Shown here piece after piece: positions 48,003 to 56,557 of a DNA stretch of 64,000 bases. How positions within the stretch are numbered: the first letter of the stretch is position 1; each line of letters starts with the position of its first letter. Made by a program: the position numbers and the translations under genes. The notes under the pieces were generated by a model. It did not search any database. It had not been told where the DNA came from and saw only the letters and a program-made list of their open reading frames with translations. The stretch lies in contig JAILXR010000001.1 in NCBI GenBank assembly GCA_050789445.1, positions 1,488,001-1,552,000 on the forward strand, in the 5' to 3' direction. The DNA comes from JAWSVE01 sp050789445. GTDB taxonomy: Bacteria; Pseudomonadota; Gammaproteobacteria; Pseudomonadales; Cellvibrionaceae.

Positions 48003-48893
48003 CTACAATAAAACTGTTAACACTGCCAACACACAAACCCAAAAAATTAATGTACGAGAATACAAAGATATTATCTCTTTAAATTCTCTTTGAGTTAAGA
48101 CGTCCTCGAGCTGAATAGACTCGTCAATATCAAGTGCGCCATCAACATAGTGCTCCAACACTTGTGCAGTTGTACTTTCCGCACACAATAGTTTTTCTTG
48201 CCAAGCTTTTATGCAGCCAACAAAACTGCCTGTCAGTGCAAACGTTATCCCTAAAACTCGCACGGCAGGCCATTCAAGTAACCACAACCAACGCCTTGCC
48301 TGCACATGCTCTTCGCTTTCTTCCAGAAAGGTGAACAATGACACTAGCCGGTAAATTAATGCGCCAACAGGCCCAAGAATGACAAACCAAAATAAAACAG
48401 CAAATAATCTCTCAAAACCTTTATAGATAACCGACTTTAACATCTCGTGATTGAGGGATGACCAATCGCCATATTCGAATGCTACTTCTTCTTCGATAAT
48501 CCCTGAATCATCGACATTTTTACCCGCCGAGTACTGATTAATCAAAAAATATTTCTCTAACGCCTTTTCCCAATCTTTTTCATTCCAAGCAAACAAATAA
48601 TCATTCGCTGGTTCAGTAAATTCACCTCGACCTAAAGAATATAAAAGAACGGGAACAAATACGATAATCAACAGCCAATTGGCAACTGACCCTACGACTC
48701 CAATAATGCCCAACAACAACAATGCAGGCCCTAGAACAGTTGCCGCAAAAACTAAACCTTCATGTTTTTTTAGAAATTCAACTTTTCTCATACGATCGTG
48801 CCAATCACTAAACCACTGATCATTATGAAATGGTGTACTAGATCCCCACCACTGAACAATGAGAAAGACAATTATCACGGATAAAAAAATCAT
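48003..48893 (-). CDS. ampE: AmpE-like inner-membrane protein
   Basis: A 296-residue membrane protein with about four or five hydrophobic segments (about 1-14, 47-85, 155-180, 205-225, 275-296). YLFAWNEKDWEKALEKY and the FERLFAVLFWFVILGPVGALIYRL block match AmpE. It follows ampD after 84 bases, as in enterobacterial and pseudomonad ampDE operons. AmpE is a membrane partner of AmpD in cell-wall recycling and beta-lactamase induction, although its biochemistry is unclear. Confidence 0.9.
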   Translation of the reverse strand: MIFLSVIIVFLIVQWWGSSTPFHNDQWFSDWHDRMRKVEFLKKHEGLVFAATVLGPALLLLGIIGVVGSVANWLLIIVFVPVLLYSLGRGEFTEPANDYLFAWNEKDWEKALEKYFLINQYSAGKNVDDSGIIEEEVAFEYGDWSSLNHEMLKSVIYKGFERLFAVLFWFVILGPVGALIYRLVSLFTFLEESEEHVQARRWLWLLEWPAVRVLGITFALTGSFVGCIKAWQEKLLCAESTTAQVLEHYVDGALDIDESIQLEDVLTQREFKEIISLYSRTLIFWVCVLAVLTVLL

Positions 48894-48977
48894 TGAGCCA
48901 TTACTCCAAATAAATTCAATTAAAACACTTCCACACTATTTATAACGATCGATTTAATATTGCAAAACACTTCCGTC

Positions 48978-49580
48978 TTAATCTTCACTACTTATACCCT
49001 TCAGCCCTAACCGGTATTTACCCCAATCAAACGCCTCTCCTGGATCAGTCTTTCGACCTGGTGCGATATCGCTATGACCGACGATATTATGATCATCCCT
49101 ATTTTCTTTTTTCAAGGATGGATAATGCTGGCATAATATTTTAGTGACTTTTGTTAACTCTTCATATTGATCAGCAGTATAAGGCTGATCATCTACCCCC
49201 TCCAACTCAATACCGATTGCAAAATCATTACATGCCCCGCGGCCATTATAGCTAGAGGCTCCCGCATGCCATGCCCTCTTGTGAAATGGCACAAACTGGG
49301 TCACCTTTCCGTGGCGATCAATCAACACATGCGAAGATACTTTTAAATCTCTTAGCTGATCAAAGTAGGGATGAATTTCACAATCGAGGGTATTACAAAA
49401 AAGTTGCTGGACATAGCCACCCCCAAACTGTCCTGGCGGTAAACTTATATTGTGAATGACTAACAAATCAACATCACAATTTTCTGGCCTTTCATCATAA
49501 TTAGGTGAGATTACCCGCTTAGCATCTGTTAGCCAGCCATTTTCGATTTTTTGGGGAGTTTTAAAAGAAGAATCCAGCAT
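48978..49580 (-). CDS. ampD: 1,6-anhydro-N-acetylmuramyl-L-alanine amidase
   Basis: A 200-residue zinc amidase of the Amidase_2 family. VIHNISLPPGQFGG holds the first zinc histidine, HKRAWHAGASSYNGRG the middle conserved histidines, and GHSDIAPGRKTDPGEAF the final histidine and catalytic lysine and aspartate. There is no signal peptide, as expected of the cytoplasmic AmpD that removes the peptide from anhydromuropeptides in recycling. It heads the ampDE operon. The ligand loop is standard. Confidence 0.96.
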   Translation of the reverse strand: MLDSSFKTPQKIENGWLTDAKRVISPNYDERPENCDVDLLVIHNISLPPGQFGGGYVQQLFCNTLDCEIHPYFDQLRDLKVSSHVLIDRHGKVTQFVPFHKRAWHAGASSYNGRGACNDFAIGIELEGVDDQPYTADQYEELTKVTKILCQHYPSLKKENRDDHNIVGHSDIAPGRKTDPGEAFDWGKYRLGLKGISSED

Positions 49581-49598
49581 AAGCCGGATTATTACACA

Positions 49599-49630
49599 AA
49601 TAAGCGAGAGCCGAACAGCTCTCGCTTATT
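49599..49630 (-). terminator. Hairpin between the DUF1631 gene and ampD
   Basis: AATAAGCGAGAGC pairs with GCTCTCGCTTATT, a perfect 13-base stem with a six-base loop. On the minus strand it is followed by TTTGTG. It lies in the 87-base gap and separates DUF1631 transcription from ampDE, whose promoter must then be very close to the ampD start or readthrough must occur. Confidence 0.7.
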
Positions 49631-49667
49631 GTTTATCTAGATTAAGACGAGCTCAACTTATTGATCT

Positions 49668-52214
49668 TTAGCTTCGACGAGAGCCTCTGTTACTGCCAAT
49701 GACTGACTCAAGCGCTCGATCAAATAACATCGTGTCATCCAGCAGACGAAGATCTCCATTTTTCATGGCCAGAGCAAGACTTTCTTTTGTCTTCTCAGCG
49801 ACTTTCATACCACTACGATTAACAAATATATACTTACCAACCGATTTGATAATGGCGGCCAAACGACAACGATAAGCTCTGTTACTTTCATCCACCATCT
49901 CGAACCAAGTTCCTTGCGTCAACTTACCAACCAACGCTAGATAACTTTCATCAATATCACCATTCTCCTCACCGCCGAGCTGGGCTTTGACAGTAACATT
50001 CGACCCAGAACTTACCGCTTGGTCTTCGTCCTTAGATCTAACAACACTCTCTAAGGACGATTGTGAAGAATCATTTTTTTCATCGATTAGCTCTTCTTCG
50101 GCAACCGTCTCTGCAATAGCCGTTGTTTTTAAATCATCAATGAGTGCCTTTTCAGAACTTGAAAGCGGCTCATCCGCTCTCGCTTCAACTGATTTCACTA
50201 AAGAAACATCAACCAGTGTTGGCGTTTCTTCAACTTTTTCAACGGGCACCGTTGCTGGTTCTAACGACGCACGCAAACGCGTCATATGAATTTTTTCTAA
50301 CTGCCCTAACAACTTTGTCATTTCAAACGGATTGTAAGAAATTGTCTCTAAACCTTGACGCAAGCGTTTAATCAAATGAGGAATCATTGTCATCAATGCT
50401 TTGCGTGAAGCTGGATCAATTGGAGTAACAACACTCCAAATAAGATCTTCCGCCGTTTGTAACGATCGCTTCCAACCTTCACCTTCTGAACCTTCCTTCA
50501 GATAAGTGAGAAACATGACATTACTCCATGCATCGTTAAGAATTGTTTCAACTTCTGGAGCAAGCTCTAAACCTTTTGATCTTTGCTCAATCGCAGCCGC
50601 TACAACTTCTCTTGCAGATTCTGCTTTGGCTTTTCCGTCCTCTGCATCAACAATGCGCTGTTCTAATACTTGAGCTCGACGTCGTTCTTTCTCAGTAAAA
50701 GAAACAAAATCAGCTAACAAATGACTAAATATCTCTAAATTCGTATCAAACTCGTTTAATAACGTTTGAACAATAGAGCTGATTTTTTTATACAAAGGAT
50801 CGGTAGGAGCATCACCTTTTTCCTTCGATAAGTCTTCATGCCACCCCAAAGAAGCTGTCGCCATTTCATTTAACAAACGGCGTGCTGGGTGACCGCTTTT
50901 ATTGAAAAAAGAACGGTCAATAATCGCCACTTTTAAAATAGGAATTTGTAATCGACTGATCAACGCCTTCATTGGCTCTGCAAGATTGCGATCATCTAAA
51001 ATGAATTCAAATAGCATTTTTACTAGGTTCATTACATCAGCTTGCTTCTTATCAACACTGTCTTGACCTTGAAGTAATTGCGAAACTAAACCAGAGATAT
51101 CTGCTTTGCTAGGTGCTGATGAATAATTCGCATCGCCAGTCCACTGTTGGGTCTGTTGCGTTTGAATTTGCGACAACGTATTTAATAGCATCGCCGCTTC
51201 TGGATTAACTCCAGCACCTCCAGAGATCACACCTTGTGGAGCTTGAGTTGGATGCCCGTGATTAGAGCTTCCTTGAACTGTATTGGCCTGATTAGGAAGC
51301 CCAGCACTATAGTTCGCAGTAGATTGCTGGTAATGAGTTTGCTCTGAATGTGGCTGCTGAGCCGATGAGTTTTGTGGAACTTGTTGTTGCTCTCCATTAC
51401 TTGCATATTGCCCTTGAGCTGGCGACGAATGCTGAGGCGCAGAATGTTGTGGTCTTGCTGGTGTTTGTACTCGACGCTGATGCTGGAGTGAAGGAAGTAC
51501 ATTATGATCAATTAGCACATTATTAAGCGTGTCATAAATGCTAGGCATCTGACTGACAACAAAATGATCGAACAATTTAAACAAAACTAATTTTGCTTTG
51601 ATATCAGTATCTAAATCGCGTGTTGCACCGACAAACGCATTACAAATAATTTCAGGACCGATAGGATTATTTTTTTGATAAATTTTGACAGGAACCAAGC
51701 TATCTATACGAAGAGACAAATATTGTAAGCTTTCGCCACAGGCATCATTAGCTCTTGCAACCATGCTATCAACTGCCACCAACTCTTCTAGCTCATCATT
51801 CCCAACAATGGAAAGCGCTTCGACATCAAATGCATATTTGTGCTCACTTCCATCGTCGTAAACATCGCTAGAAGAAACAGCAGGGCTTTCTCCACTTGCG
51901 ACCATTACAAATGCTTGATCAATTTCATCAGCAAATTGCGTTTCAACTTGACGACGACGTATTCGAATTTCGCGCATCGACTCAAAATATAAATTCTGAT
52001 CATTATTGTTAGTCGCTTTATCGGCGAGCTCAAAAAGTGCATCGTCAGCATTATCAAATAATGCTCTCAACGCTTTTTGAAATAATTGTTTGCCCTTCTC
52101 TTGGACCTGATGAATGGGCGCGGGCAGTCTCGCCACTTTCGCTCTTTCTGTCGCATTCATTTTATTGTAGGCCTTAATAGGAACCACCTTTGCCACTTTC
52201 GGTGTAGTAGACAT
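49668..52214 (-). CDS. DUF1631 domain protein
   Basis: An 848-residue predicted cytoplasmic protein of the DUF1631 family. An N-terminal helical part (about 1-240) is followed by a Gln/Ser/His-rich low-complexity linker (about 245-345), a helical conserved core (about 370-640), an acidic variable linker (about 655-745) and a C-terminal conserved domain (about 750-835) beginning VGKLTQGTWFEM. The function of the family is not established. It is a single-gene unit, ended by a hairpin. Confidence 0.85.
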   Translation of the reverse strand: MSTTPKVAKVVPIKAYNKMNATERAKVARLPAPIHQVQEKGKQLFQKALRALFDNADDALFELADKATNNNDQNLYFESMREIRIRRRQVETQFADEIDQAFVMVASGESPAVSSSDVYDDGSEHKYAFDVEALSIVGNDELEELVAVDSMVARANDACGESLQYLSLRIDSLVPVKIYQKNNPIGPEIICNAFVGATRDLDTDIKAKLVLFKLFDHFVVSQMPSIYDTLNNVLIDHNVLPSLQHQRRVQTPARPQHSAPQHSSPAQGQYASNGEQQQVPQNSSAQQPHSEQTHYQQSTANYSAGLPNQANTVQGSSNHGHPTQAPQGVISGGAGVNPEAAMLLNTLSQIQTQQTQQWTGDANYSSAPSKADISGLVSQLLQGQDSVDKKQADVMNLVKMLFEFILDDRNLAEPMKALISRLQIPILKVAIIDRSFFNKSGHPARRLLNEMATASLGWHEDLSKEKGDAPTDPLYKKISSIVQTLLNEFDTNLEIFSHLLADFVSFTEKERRRAQVLEQRIVDAEDGKAKAESAREVVAAAIEQRSKGLELAPEVETILNDAWSNVMFLTYLKEGSEGEGWKRSLQTAEDLIWSVVTPIDPASRKALMTMIPHLIKRLRQGLETISYNPFEMTKLLGQLEKIHMTRLRASLEPATVPVEKVEETPTLVDVSLVKSVEARADEPLSSSEKALIDDLKTTAIAETVAEEELIDEKNDSSQSSLESVVRSKDEDQAVSSGSNVTVKAQLGGEENGDIDESYLALVGKLTQGTWFEMVDESNRAYRCRLAAIIKSVGKYIFVNRSGMKVAEKTKESLALAMKNGDLRLLDDTMLFDRALESVIGSNRGSRRS

Positions 52215-52642
52215 GGCGTTACTCTTCTCCTAAAACTGTACTGCTTGCGAAAGTCACCTTCATGGTCATTCGACTCAGTACAAAATTCTTTCATTTTTTC
52301 ATTTGTGCCAGACTGCATTTACGGAAAACACACTCACCCAAAAAAAGATTGAAAGGTACACACCTGAACATCACTGTTACCGGTACTTAAATTTAGTATA
52401 TATATCTTCTATGACTTGGTTAGGGGCAAATGTCAGTACCGAGATCTATTTCACAAAAAGTAATAAGTATATTATTTTTTTATTCCTTTTATATTCACTC
52501 TGCACTGGTTCTCACGCTTTTCTACTACTTAACGGTATTAAGATTCAACATATTGTATGGAAAACATCCATTTTATTGCGATGTAAACTTATTTTTCTTT
52601 CAGTGCTAAGCTTGCCATCAAAGATCGTTTAGGAATAAAAGC
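52215..52642. other. Intergenic region between divergent genes
   Basis: About 430 AT-rich bases between the DUF1631 gene and the aspartic protease gene. A 109-codon frame exists on the plus strand but looks random in composition. No structured element is supported. AGGA precedes the protease ATG. Confidence 0.4.
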
Positions 52643-53176
52643 ATGCAAAATCAAAACGAAAACCACAGCGTCAATAAAGAAAAACCGATGGGAAAAGCAA
52701 TGATCTACATAGGTTGGCTATGTGCTCTCGGAGTTCTCACACTAGTTTTTGGTCGCTGGGAATCATTTCAAGATAACCCGAATCAATCACTCTCTAAGCA
52801 AACACCCAACGGAATACGAGAAGTAACGTTAGATGCCAATCGCCAGCATCATTATTTAGCGAACGGTAAGATAAATGGCAAAACAGTGACCTTCCTTTTA
52901 GACACTGGCGCAACGGATGTTGTAGTACCTCAAAATCTAGCCAAAAAACTAGGACTCAAAGCCGGCGCTAAAGGCTATGCTACAACAGCAAACGGAGTAG
53001 TAGAGATACGTTATACCGAAATAGAAAAGCTCTCACTCGGCTCGATAGAGCTTCGCGCAGTAAAAGCGAGTATCAACCCTGGTATGAACGGCGTAGAAAT
53101 TTTGCTGGGAATGAGCGCGTTAAAACAAGTCGAACTGATACAAAAAAACAACCAACTAACACTGCGTCAATATTAG
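52643..53176 (+). CDS. Membrane-anchored retropepsin-like aspartic protease (TIGR02281 family)
   Basis: A 177-residue protein with one N-terminal membrane helix (about 18-37) and a periplasmic clan AA aspartic protease domain. The catalytic motif FLLDTGATDVVVP (about residue 88) and the later VEILLGMSAL block are the retropepsin hallmarks. It would be active as a homodimer. Proteins of this group are widespread in proteobacteria and poorly characterised. An AGGA ribosome site lies eight bases before the ATG. Confidence 0.9.
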   Translation: MQNQNENHSVNKEKPMGKAMIYIGWLCALGVLTLVFGRWESFQDNPNQSLSKQTPNGIREVTLDANRQHHYLANGKINGKTVTFLLDTGATDVVVPQNLAKKLGLKAGAKGYATTANGVVEIRYTEIEKLSLGSIELRAVKASINPGMNGVEILLGMSALKQVELIQKNNQLTLRQY

Positions 53177-53304
53177 AGACATGATGGATAAGCTGATATC
53201 ATCACGCTCTTATTTTTTTGAAGGTTTAGCCTGAAATACGATCAATATAATAGAAACAAACGTCTACACGACCAAAACCACTTTTAATAATATCGGAATG
53301 CTAC

Positions 53305-54165
53305 ATGATCAACGAAACACCTAATCTGAATGATTACCCCACATTAAAATCAGACATCATTCGCTCAGTTCATGCTGCACTAGAAGAAGATATTAAAGAT
53401 GGAGACATCACCGCAGAATTAATTCCAGCCGAAAATACTGCCCAAGCGACTATTATCACACGAGAAGACTGCGTTGTTTGCGGCGTAGCATGGGTAGAAG
53501 AAGTCTTTCGGCAACTGGGTGGCAATATTGAAATCACTTGGCATGCAAAAGACAGTGATCATCTAAAAGCTAATGATAAAATCTGCACGCTCAAAGGAAA
53601 CGCCCGCATTTTATTGACCGGAGAACGCGCAGCACTTAACTTCATGCAACTGCTTAGCGGAACCGCGACAACTAGCCGAGATTACGCTGCTCTTGCTAAA
53701 GGCACAAATGTTAAAATTTTAGACACGCGAAAAACTATTCCAGGATTAAGAACCGCTCAAAAATATGCGGTAAGATGCGGTGGAAGCTACAACCATCGAG
53801 TAGGTTTGTACGATGCATTTTTAATCAAAGAAAATCACATAGCAGCCTGCGGCGGAATCGCCAATGCAATTCGCGACGCTAGGAAGTTACACCCAGGCAA
53901 AAAAGTGGAAGTGGAAGTAGAAAACTTAAAAGAATTAGAAGCGGCCCTCGCAGCCGAACCCGACATCATCATGCTCGATAATTTTTCAGCAGAAGATCAA
54001 ATCAAAGCGGCTTCGATTAAAACAAAAAACGTAAAGTATGAAGTCTCAGGGAATATCGATTTGCACAAATTAGAAACACAAGAATTGGCTGGTGTTGATT
54101 ATATTTCTTCGGGTGCGATATCTAAAAATTTACGGGCGATTGATTTGTCGATGAGATTTATCTAG
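53305..54165 (+). CDS. nadC: Nicotinate-nucleotide pyrophosphorylase (carboxylating)
   Basis: A 286-residue quinolinate phosphoribosyltransferase of NAD synthesis. LEEDIKDGDITAELIP, LTGERAALNFMQLLSGTAT, ILDTRKTIPGLRTAQKYAVRCGG and HRVGLYDAFLIKENH are the highly conserved substrate and PRPP-binding blocks. The length is standard. It is cytoplasmic and monocistronic here, and is the usual neighbour of ampD in many gammaproteobacteria, here on the opposite strand. Confidence 0.97.
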   Translation: MINETPNLNDYPTLKSDIIRSVHAALEEDIKDGDITAELIPAENTAQATIITREDCVVCGVAWVEEVFRQLGGNIEITWHAKDSDHLKANDKICTLKGNARILLTGERAALNFMQLLSGTATTSRDYAALAKGTNVKILDTRKTIPGLRTAQKYAVRCGGSYNHRVGLYDAFLIKENHIAACGGIANAIRDARKLHPGKKVEVEVENLKELEAALAAEPDIIMLDNFSAEDQIKAASIKTKNVKYEVSGNIDLHKLETQELAGVDYISSGAISKNLRAIDLSMRFI

Positions 54166-54232
54166 AAATATCTTTAAATATATTTGCATTCACCTTTAGT
54201 TTATTGCGACTTACTCTTGATTAGGTTTTTAT

Positions 54233-54931
54233 ATGATATACGACATTCGAAAATTAAATAGATGGCAAGCATTTGGACTACACTTATTAGCAAGCTTTAT
54301 TATTTTTATTGCCCTTTATTTGATAATAACAAAAATTTGGTATCCAGGGGTCTTCATTCATATGGGGGGCTGGCAAGGAATCAAACTAATTGCCGGAGTT
54401 GATCTTGTGCTTGGCCCGTTACTCACACTTATTATTTTTAACCCACTGAAAAAAAGTCTTAAGCTAGACCTTTCTATCATTTGGTTCTTACAAGTAGCCT
54501 GCTTATCCGCAGGATTATGGGCGCTAGAAAGCCAACGCCCACTCGTTCAAGTATTAATAGATGACTCTTTAAAAATTATTACCAAGTCTGAATTCAAAGA
54601 AGCTAACAAATCAATAAATTTTCTTAATAAACTAAAAGGGCCTTTTCCTAAATATGTAATGCTCGACTTACCATCTGATCACACCAAAATAGCAATATCT
54701 CTTGTTTCAGGAGAAGTAACAGGTAATCCGTTACCCATGAAAAGTGAGCTTTATATTGATATAAGAACTATAACAACCCCCAATGAACAAAGCCGCTATC
54801 AATGGTTAACAGATAGATTAACGCCAGATGAAAAAAACAATTGCTATTGGCTACCCGCTCTTGCTATTCATTATACTGGTGAAACCTGTATAAACGCTGC
54901 AGGAGCGTTAACTATAAAAACAGATAAATAA
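54233..54931 (+). CDS. TfpX/TfpZ family type IV pilin accessory protein
   Basis: A 232-residue inner-membrane protein with three or four N-terminal helices (about 12-35, 45-70, 78-98) and a periplasmic C-terminal domain. LNRWQAFGLHLLASFIIF, WYPGVFI and GVDLVLGPLLTLIIFNP are the recognisable TfpX/TfpZ blocks. In Pseudomonas such proteins are encoded next to particular pilin alleles and aid pilin assembly. Here the gene is convergent with the second pilin gene, only seven bases apart. Two cysteines (CYW, TCIN) in the C-terminal region may form a disulfide. Confidence 0.88.
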   Translation: MIYDIRKLNRWQAFGLHLLASFIIFIALYLIITKIWYPGVFIHMGGWQGIKLIAGVDLVLGPLLTLIIFNPLKKSLKLDLSIIWFLQVACLSAGLWALESQRPLVQVLIDDSLKIITKSEFKEANKSINFLNKLKGPFPKYVMLDLPSDHTKIAISLVSGEVTGNPLPMKSELYIDIRTITTPNEQSRYQWLTDRLTPDEKNNCYWLPALAIHYTGETCINAAGALTIKTDK

Positions 54932-54938
54932 TTTTTTA

Positions 54939-55472
54939 CTAGCGACACTCATTAGGTCCCAATTGAGCTGGCAAGGTACCCATCGTTATTGCAGGCATTA
55001 ATCTACCTGCAGCTAAAGTATTTGAGGTAGACGCACACCCCCAATCTATCGCACCAGTTATGTTTAAGCCAAAAGCTGCCGCCAATTGGCTAGGGGCTCC
55101 AGGTCCTTGAATATAGGGAGTCAAAACCAGTGTCGCGTTTACTGGGATGGCGCCTACATTCAAATCATTAAATGTAACTGTTATCTCCCCAGTAAGAGGG
55201 TCTATCTGAACACTGCTTACAAATTTACTTACAGCGCCATTACCCGCCGCTTGGGCGTTCCAGTTTGCAGCAACAGCCGCCAAACCTGCGGCTGTTGCAA
55301 CATCTTCACTAATAACAATCCGAGCTCCAGTCGTTAAATAAAGTCCTTCCGAAACTCTCGACCTTATTACGTAATCCTGATAAGCAGGTAATGCCACTGC
55401 AGCCAAAACACCTACAATTGCAACAACAACCATTAACTCAATCAATGTAAACCCGCGCATTTTCTTATGCAT
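54939..55472 (-). CDS. Type IV pilin (second copy)
   Basis: A 177-residue prepilin with leader MHKKMRG, cleaved by PilD before FTLIELMVVVAIVGVLAA, Glu5 present, followed by the hydrophobic stalk. The C-terminal D-region is bounded by Cys in DWGCAST and Cys in PNECR. I start at the ATG at 55472 (GAGG nine bases upstream) because a prepilin leader is short; the open frame extends 16 codons further. It is clearly related to the pilin upstream, sharing the YQDYVIRSRV-like and TLPAQ-ECR blocks, yet strongly diverged in the middle. No clear promoter is seen before it; readthrough from the first pilin is possible. Confidence 0.92.
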   Translation of the reverse strand: MHKKMRGFTLIELMVVVAIVGVLAAVALPAYQDYVIRSRVSEGLYLTTGARIVISEDVATAAGLAAVAANWNAQAAGNGAVSKFVSSVQIDPLTGEITVTFNDLNVGAIPVNATLVLTPYIQGPGAPSQLAAAFGLNITGAIDWGCASTSNTLAAGRLMPAITMGTLPAQLGPNECR

Positions 55473-55570
55473 CTTTTCTAACCTCTTTTCATAGAAGAGC
55501 CGCCAGAGCAGAATCATCATCTGAAATTATGAGAATTCCAGTAAATAAGGCTCATTTACTATATTTCAGG

Positions 55571-55598
55571 GAAAAAAAAACCCCTTCCGGGGCTTTTT
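55571..55598 (-). terminator. Terminator between the two pilin genes
   Basis: On the minus strand AGCCCC-GGAA-GGGG is followed by a run of nine Ts and preceded by As. It lies 46 bases after the first pilin's stop codon, a common arrangement that gives high pilA transcript and partial readthrough. Confidence 0.85.
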
Positions 55599-55643
55599 TA
55601 CATTTACAGCTTAACCATTCTGCTAATCACAACTACAAACCAA

Positions 55644-56195
55644 TTAGCGACATTCACTCGGTGCGAACTGAGCTGGTAGAGTACCAAGATTCAAAGCTGG
55701 TAGAGCTCGAGTTGCAGAAGAAGAAACAGCATTAGTCGTTGAAGCACAACCCCAGTCCATAGTTCCTGTAACGCCAGCAGCATAAGCAGCCAATAATTGA
55801 ACTGGAGCAGCACCAGCTTGGATATATGGCGTATAAACTAAACTACTACCTGCAGGTATACTACCAACATTAGCAGGATCAAAAACAACGGTTACTTCAC
55901 CTGTAGAACCAGGGCCAGCTGCAATCAGAACACTTGTAACATATTTACTTGTAGCTCCGACACCACCAGCTTGGGCATTCCAAGTTGTTGCTAACGCATC
56001 AAGTTCAGCAGCTGTTGTAGCATCAGTACCAATCAACTTTTTAGCAGAATCTGCTAAATTGACCCCTTCAACAACACGCGAACGAATCGTATAGTCTTGA
56101 TAAGCAGGTAATGCGACCGCTGCCAAAATACCGATGATCGCGACTACGATCATCAATTCAATTAATGTAAAACCTTTTTGGTTTGATTGTTTCAT
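55644..56195 (-). CDS. pilA: Type IV major pilin
   Basis: A 183-residue prepilin with leader MKQSNQKG, PilD cleavage before FTLIELMIVVAIIGILAAVALPAYQ split here as FTLIELMIVV, and Glu5 conserved. The globular domain is alanine-rich and ends in a cysteine-bounded D-region (DWGCAST ... PSECR). GGAG lies nine bases upstream of the ATG at 56195; the frame extends 24 codons further without pilin-like sequence. It has a sigma-54 promoter and its own terminator, so it is the likely major subunit. PilB, PilC and PilD genes lie divergently next to it, the classic pilABCD layout. Confidence 0.94.
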   Translation of the reverse strand: MKQSNQKGFTLIELMIVVAIIGILAAVALPAYQDYTIRSRVVEGVNLADSAKKLIGTDATTAAELDALATTWNAQAGGVGATSKYVTSVLIAAGPGSTGEVTVVFDPANVGSIPAGSSLVYTPYIQAGAAPVQLLAAYAAGVTGTMDWGCASTTNAVSSSATRALPALNLGTLPAQFAPSECR

Positions 56196-56557
56196 GTGTA
56201 AAGCTCCGATAGCGTTTAAAAAATAAAGCCTAGTAAAAGACTTAGTCAACATGCTTTTACCAAGCACTGTGTATATAAAAGCAACTAGCGGGCCAACTTT
56301 GAAACACTCCGCTATTTATAGGGCTCACCGTTATATAGTGCTGCAACCTTAGTACTTGCTTGACAATATTTGTCACAAAATCACCGCTTTCTGTCACTTC
56401 ATTGTTGTCTATACTCTGATAACACCCTAATACTTTTGGCTTAACTCACAGAAATAGCACTTAGTTCGTAAAGAATTTGCATTACAAGTGCTTAGTCGGC
56501 AAACTTCATGCATATTATTAGGTCTGACATCTAACTTTTGCTTTTGGTAACCTGTAA
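56196..56557. other. Divergent control region of pilA and pilBCD
   Basis: About 360 bases. It contains the pilA sigma-54 promoter at 56281-56295 and, 75-130 bases upstream of it, TGTC elements at 56371, 56392 and 56406, with one GACA at 56362. These resemble the repeated (C/G)TGTC boxes reported for the PilR activator in Pseudomonas; their role here is an inference. No gene is seen. Confidence 0.5.
56281..56295 (-). promoter_or_regulatory. Sigma-54 promoter of pilA
   Basis: On the minus strand TGGCCCG-CTAG-TTGC matches the -24/-12 consensus TGGCACG-N4-TTGC with one mismatch. The start point would be near 56270, about 75 bases before the pilA ATG. RpoN and PilR control is the rule for pilA in related bacteria. 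Confidence 0.75.

Noticed and set aside
52303..52632. A 109-codon plus-strand frame in the gap before the aspartic protease
   Set aside because: Composition looks random, there is no ribosome site or known motif, and it covers the expected promoter region of two divergent genes.
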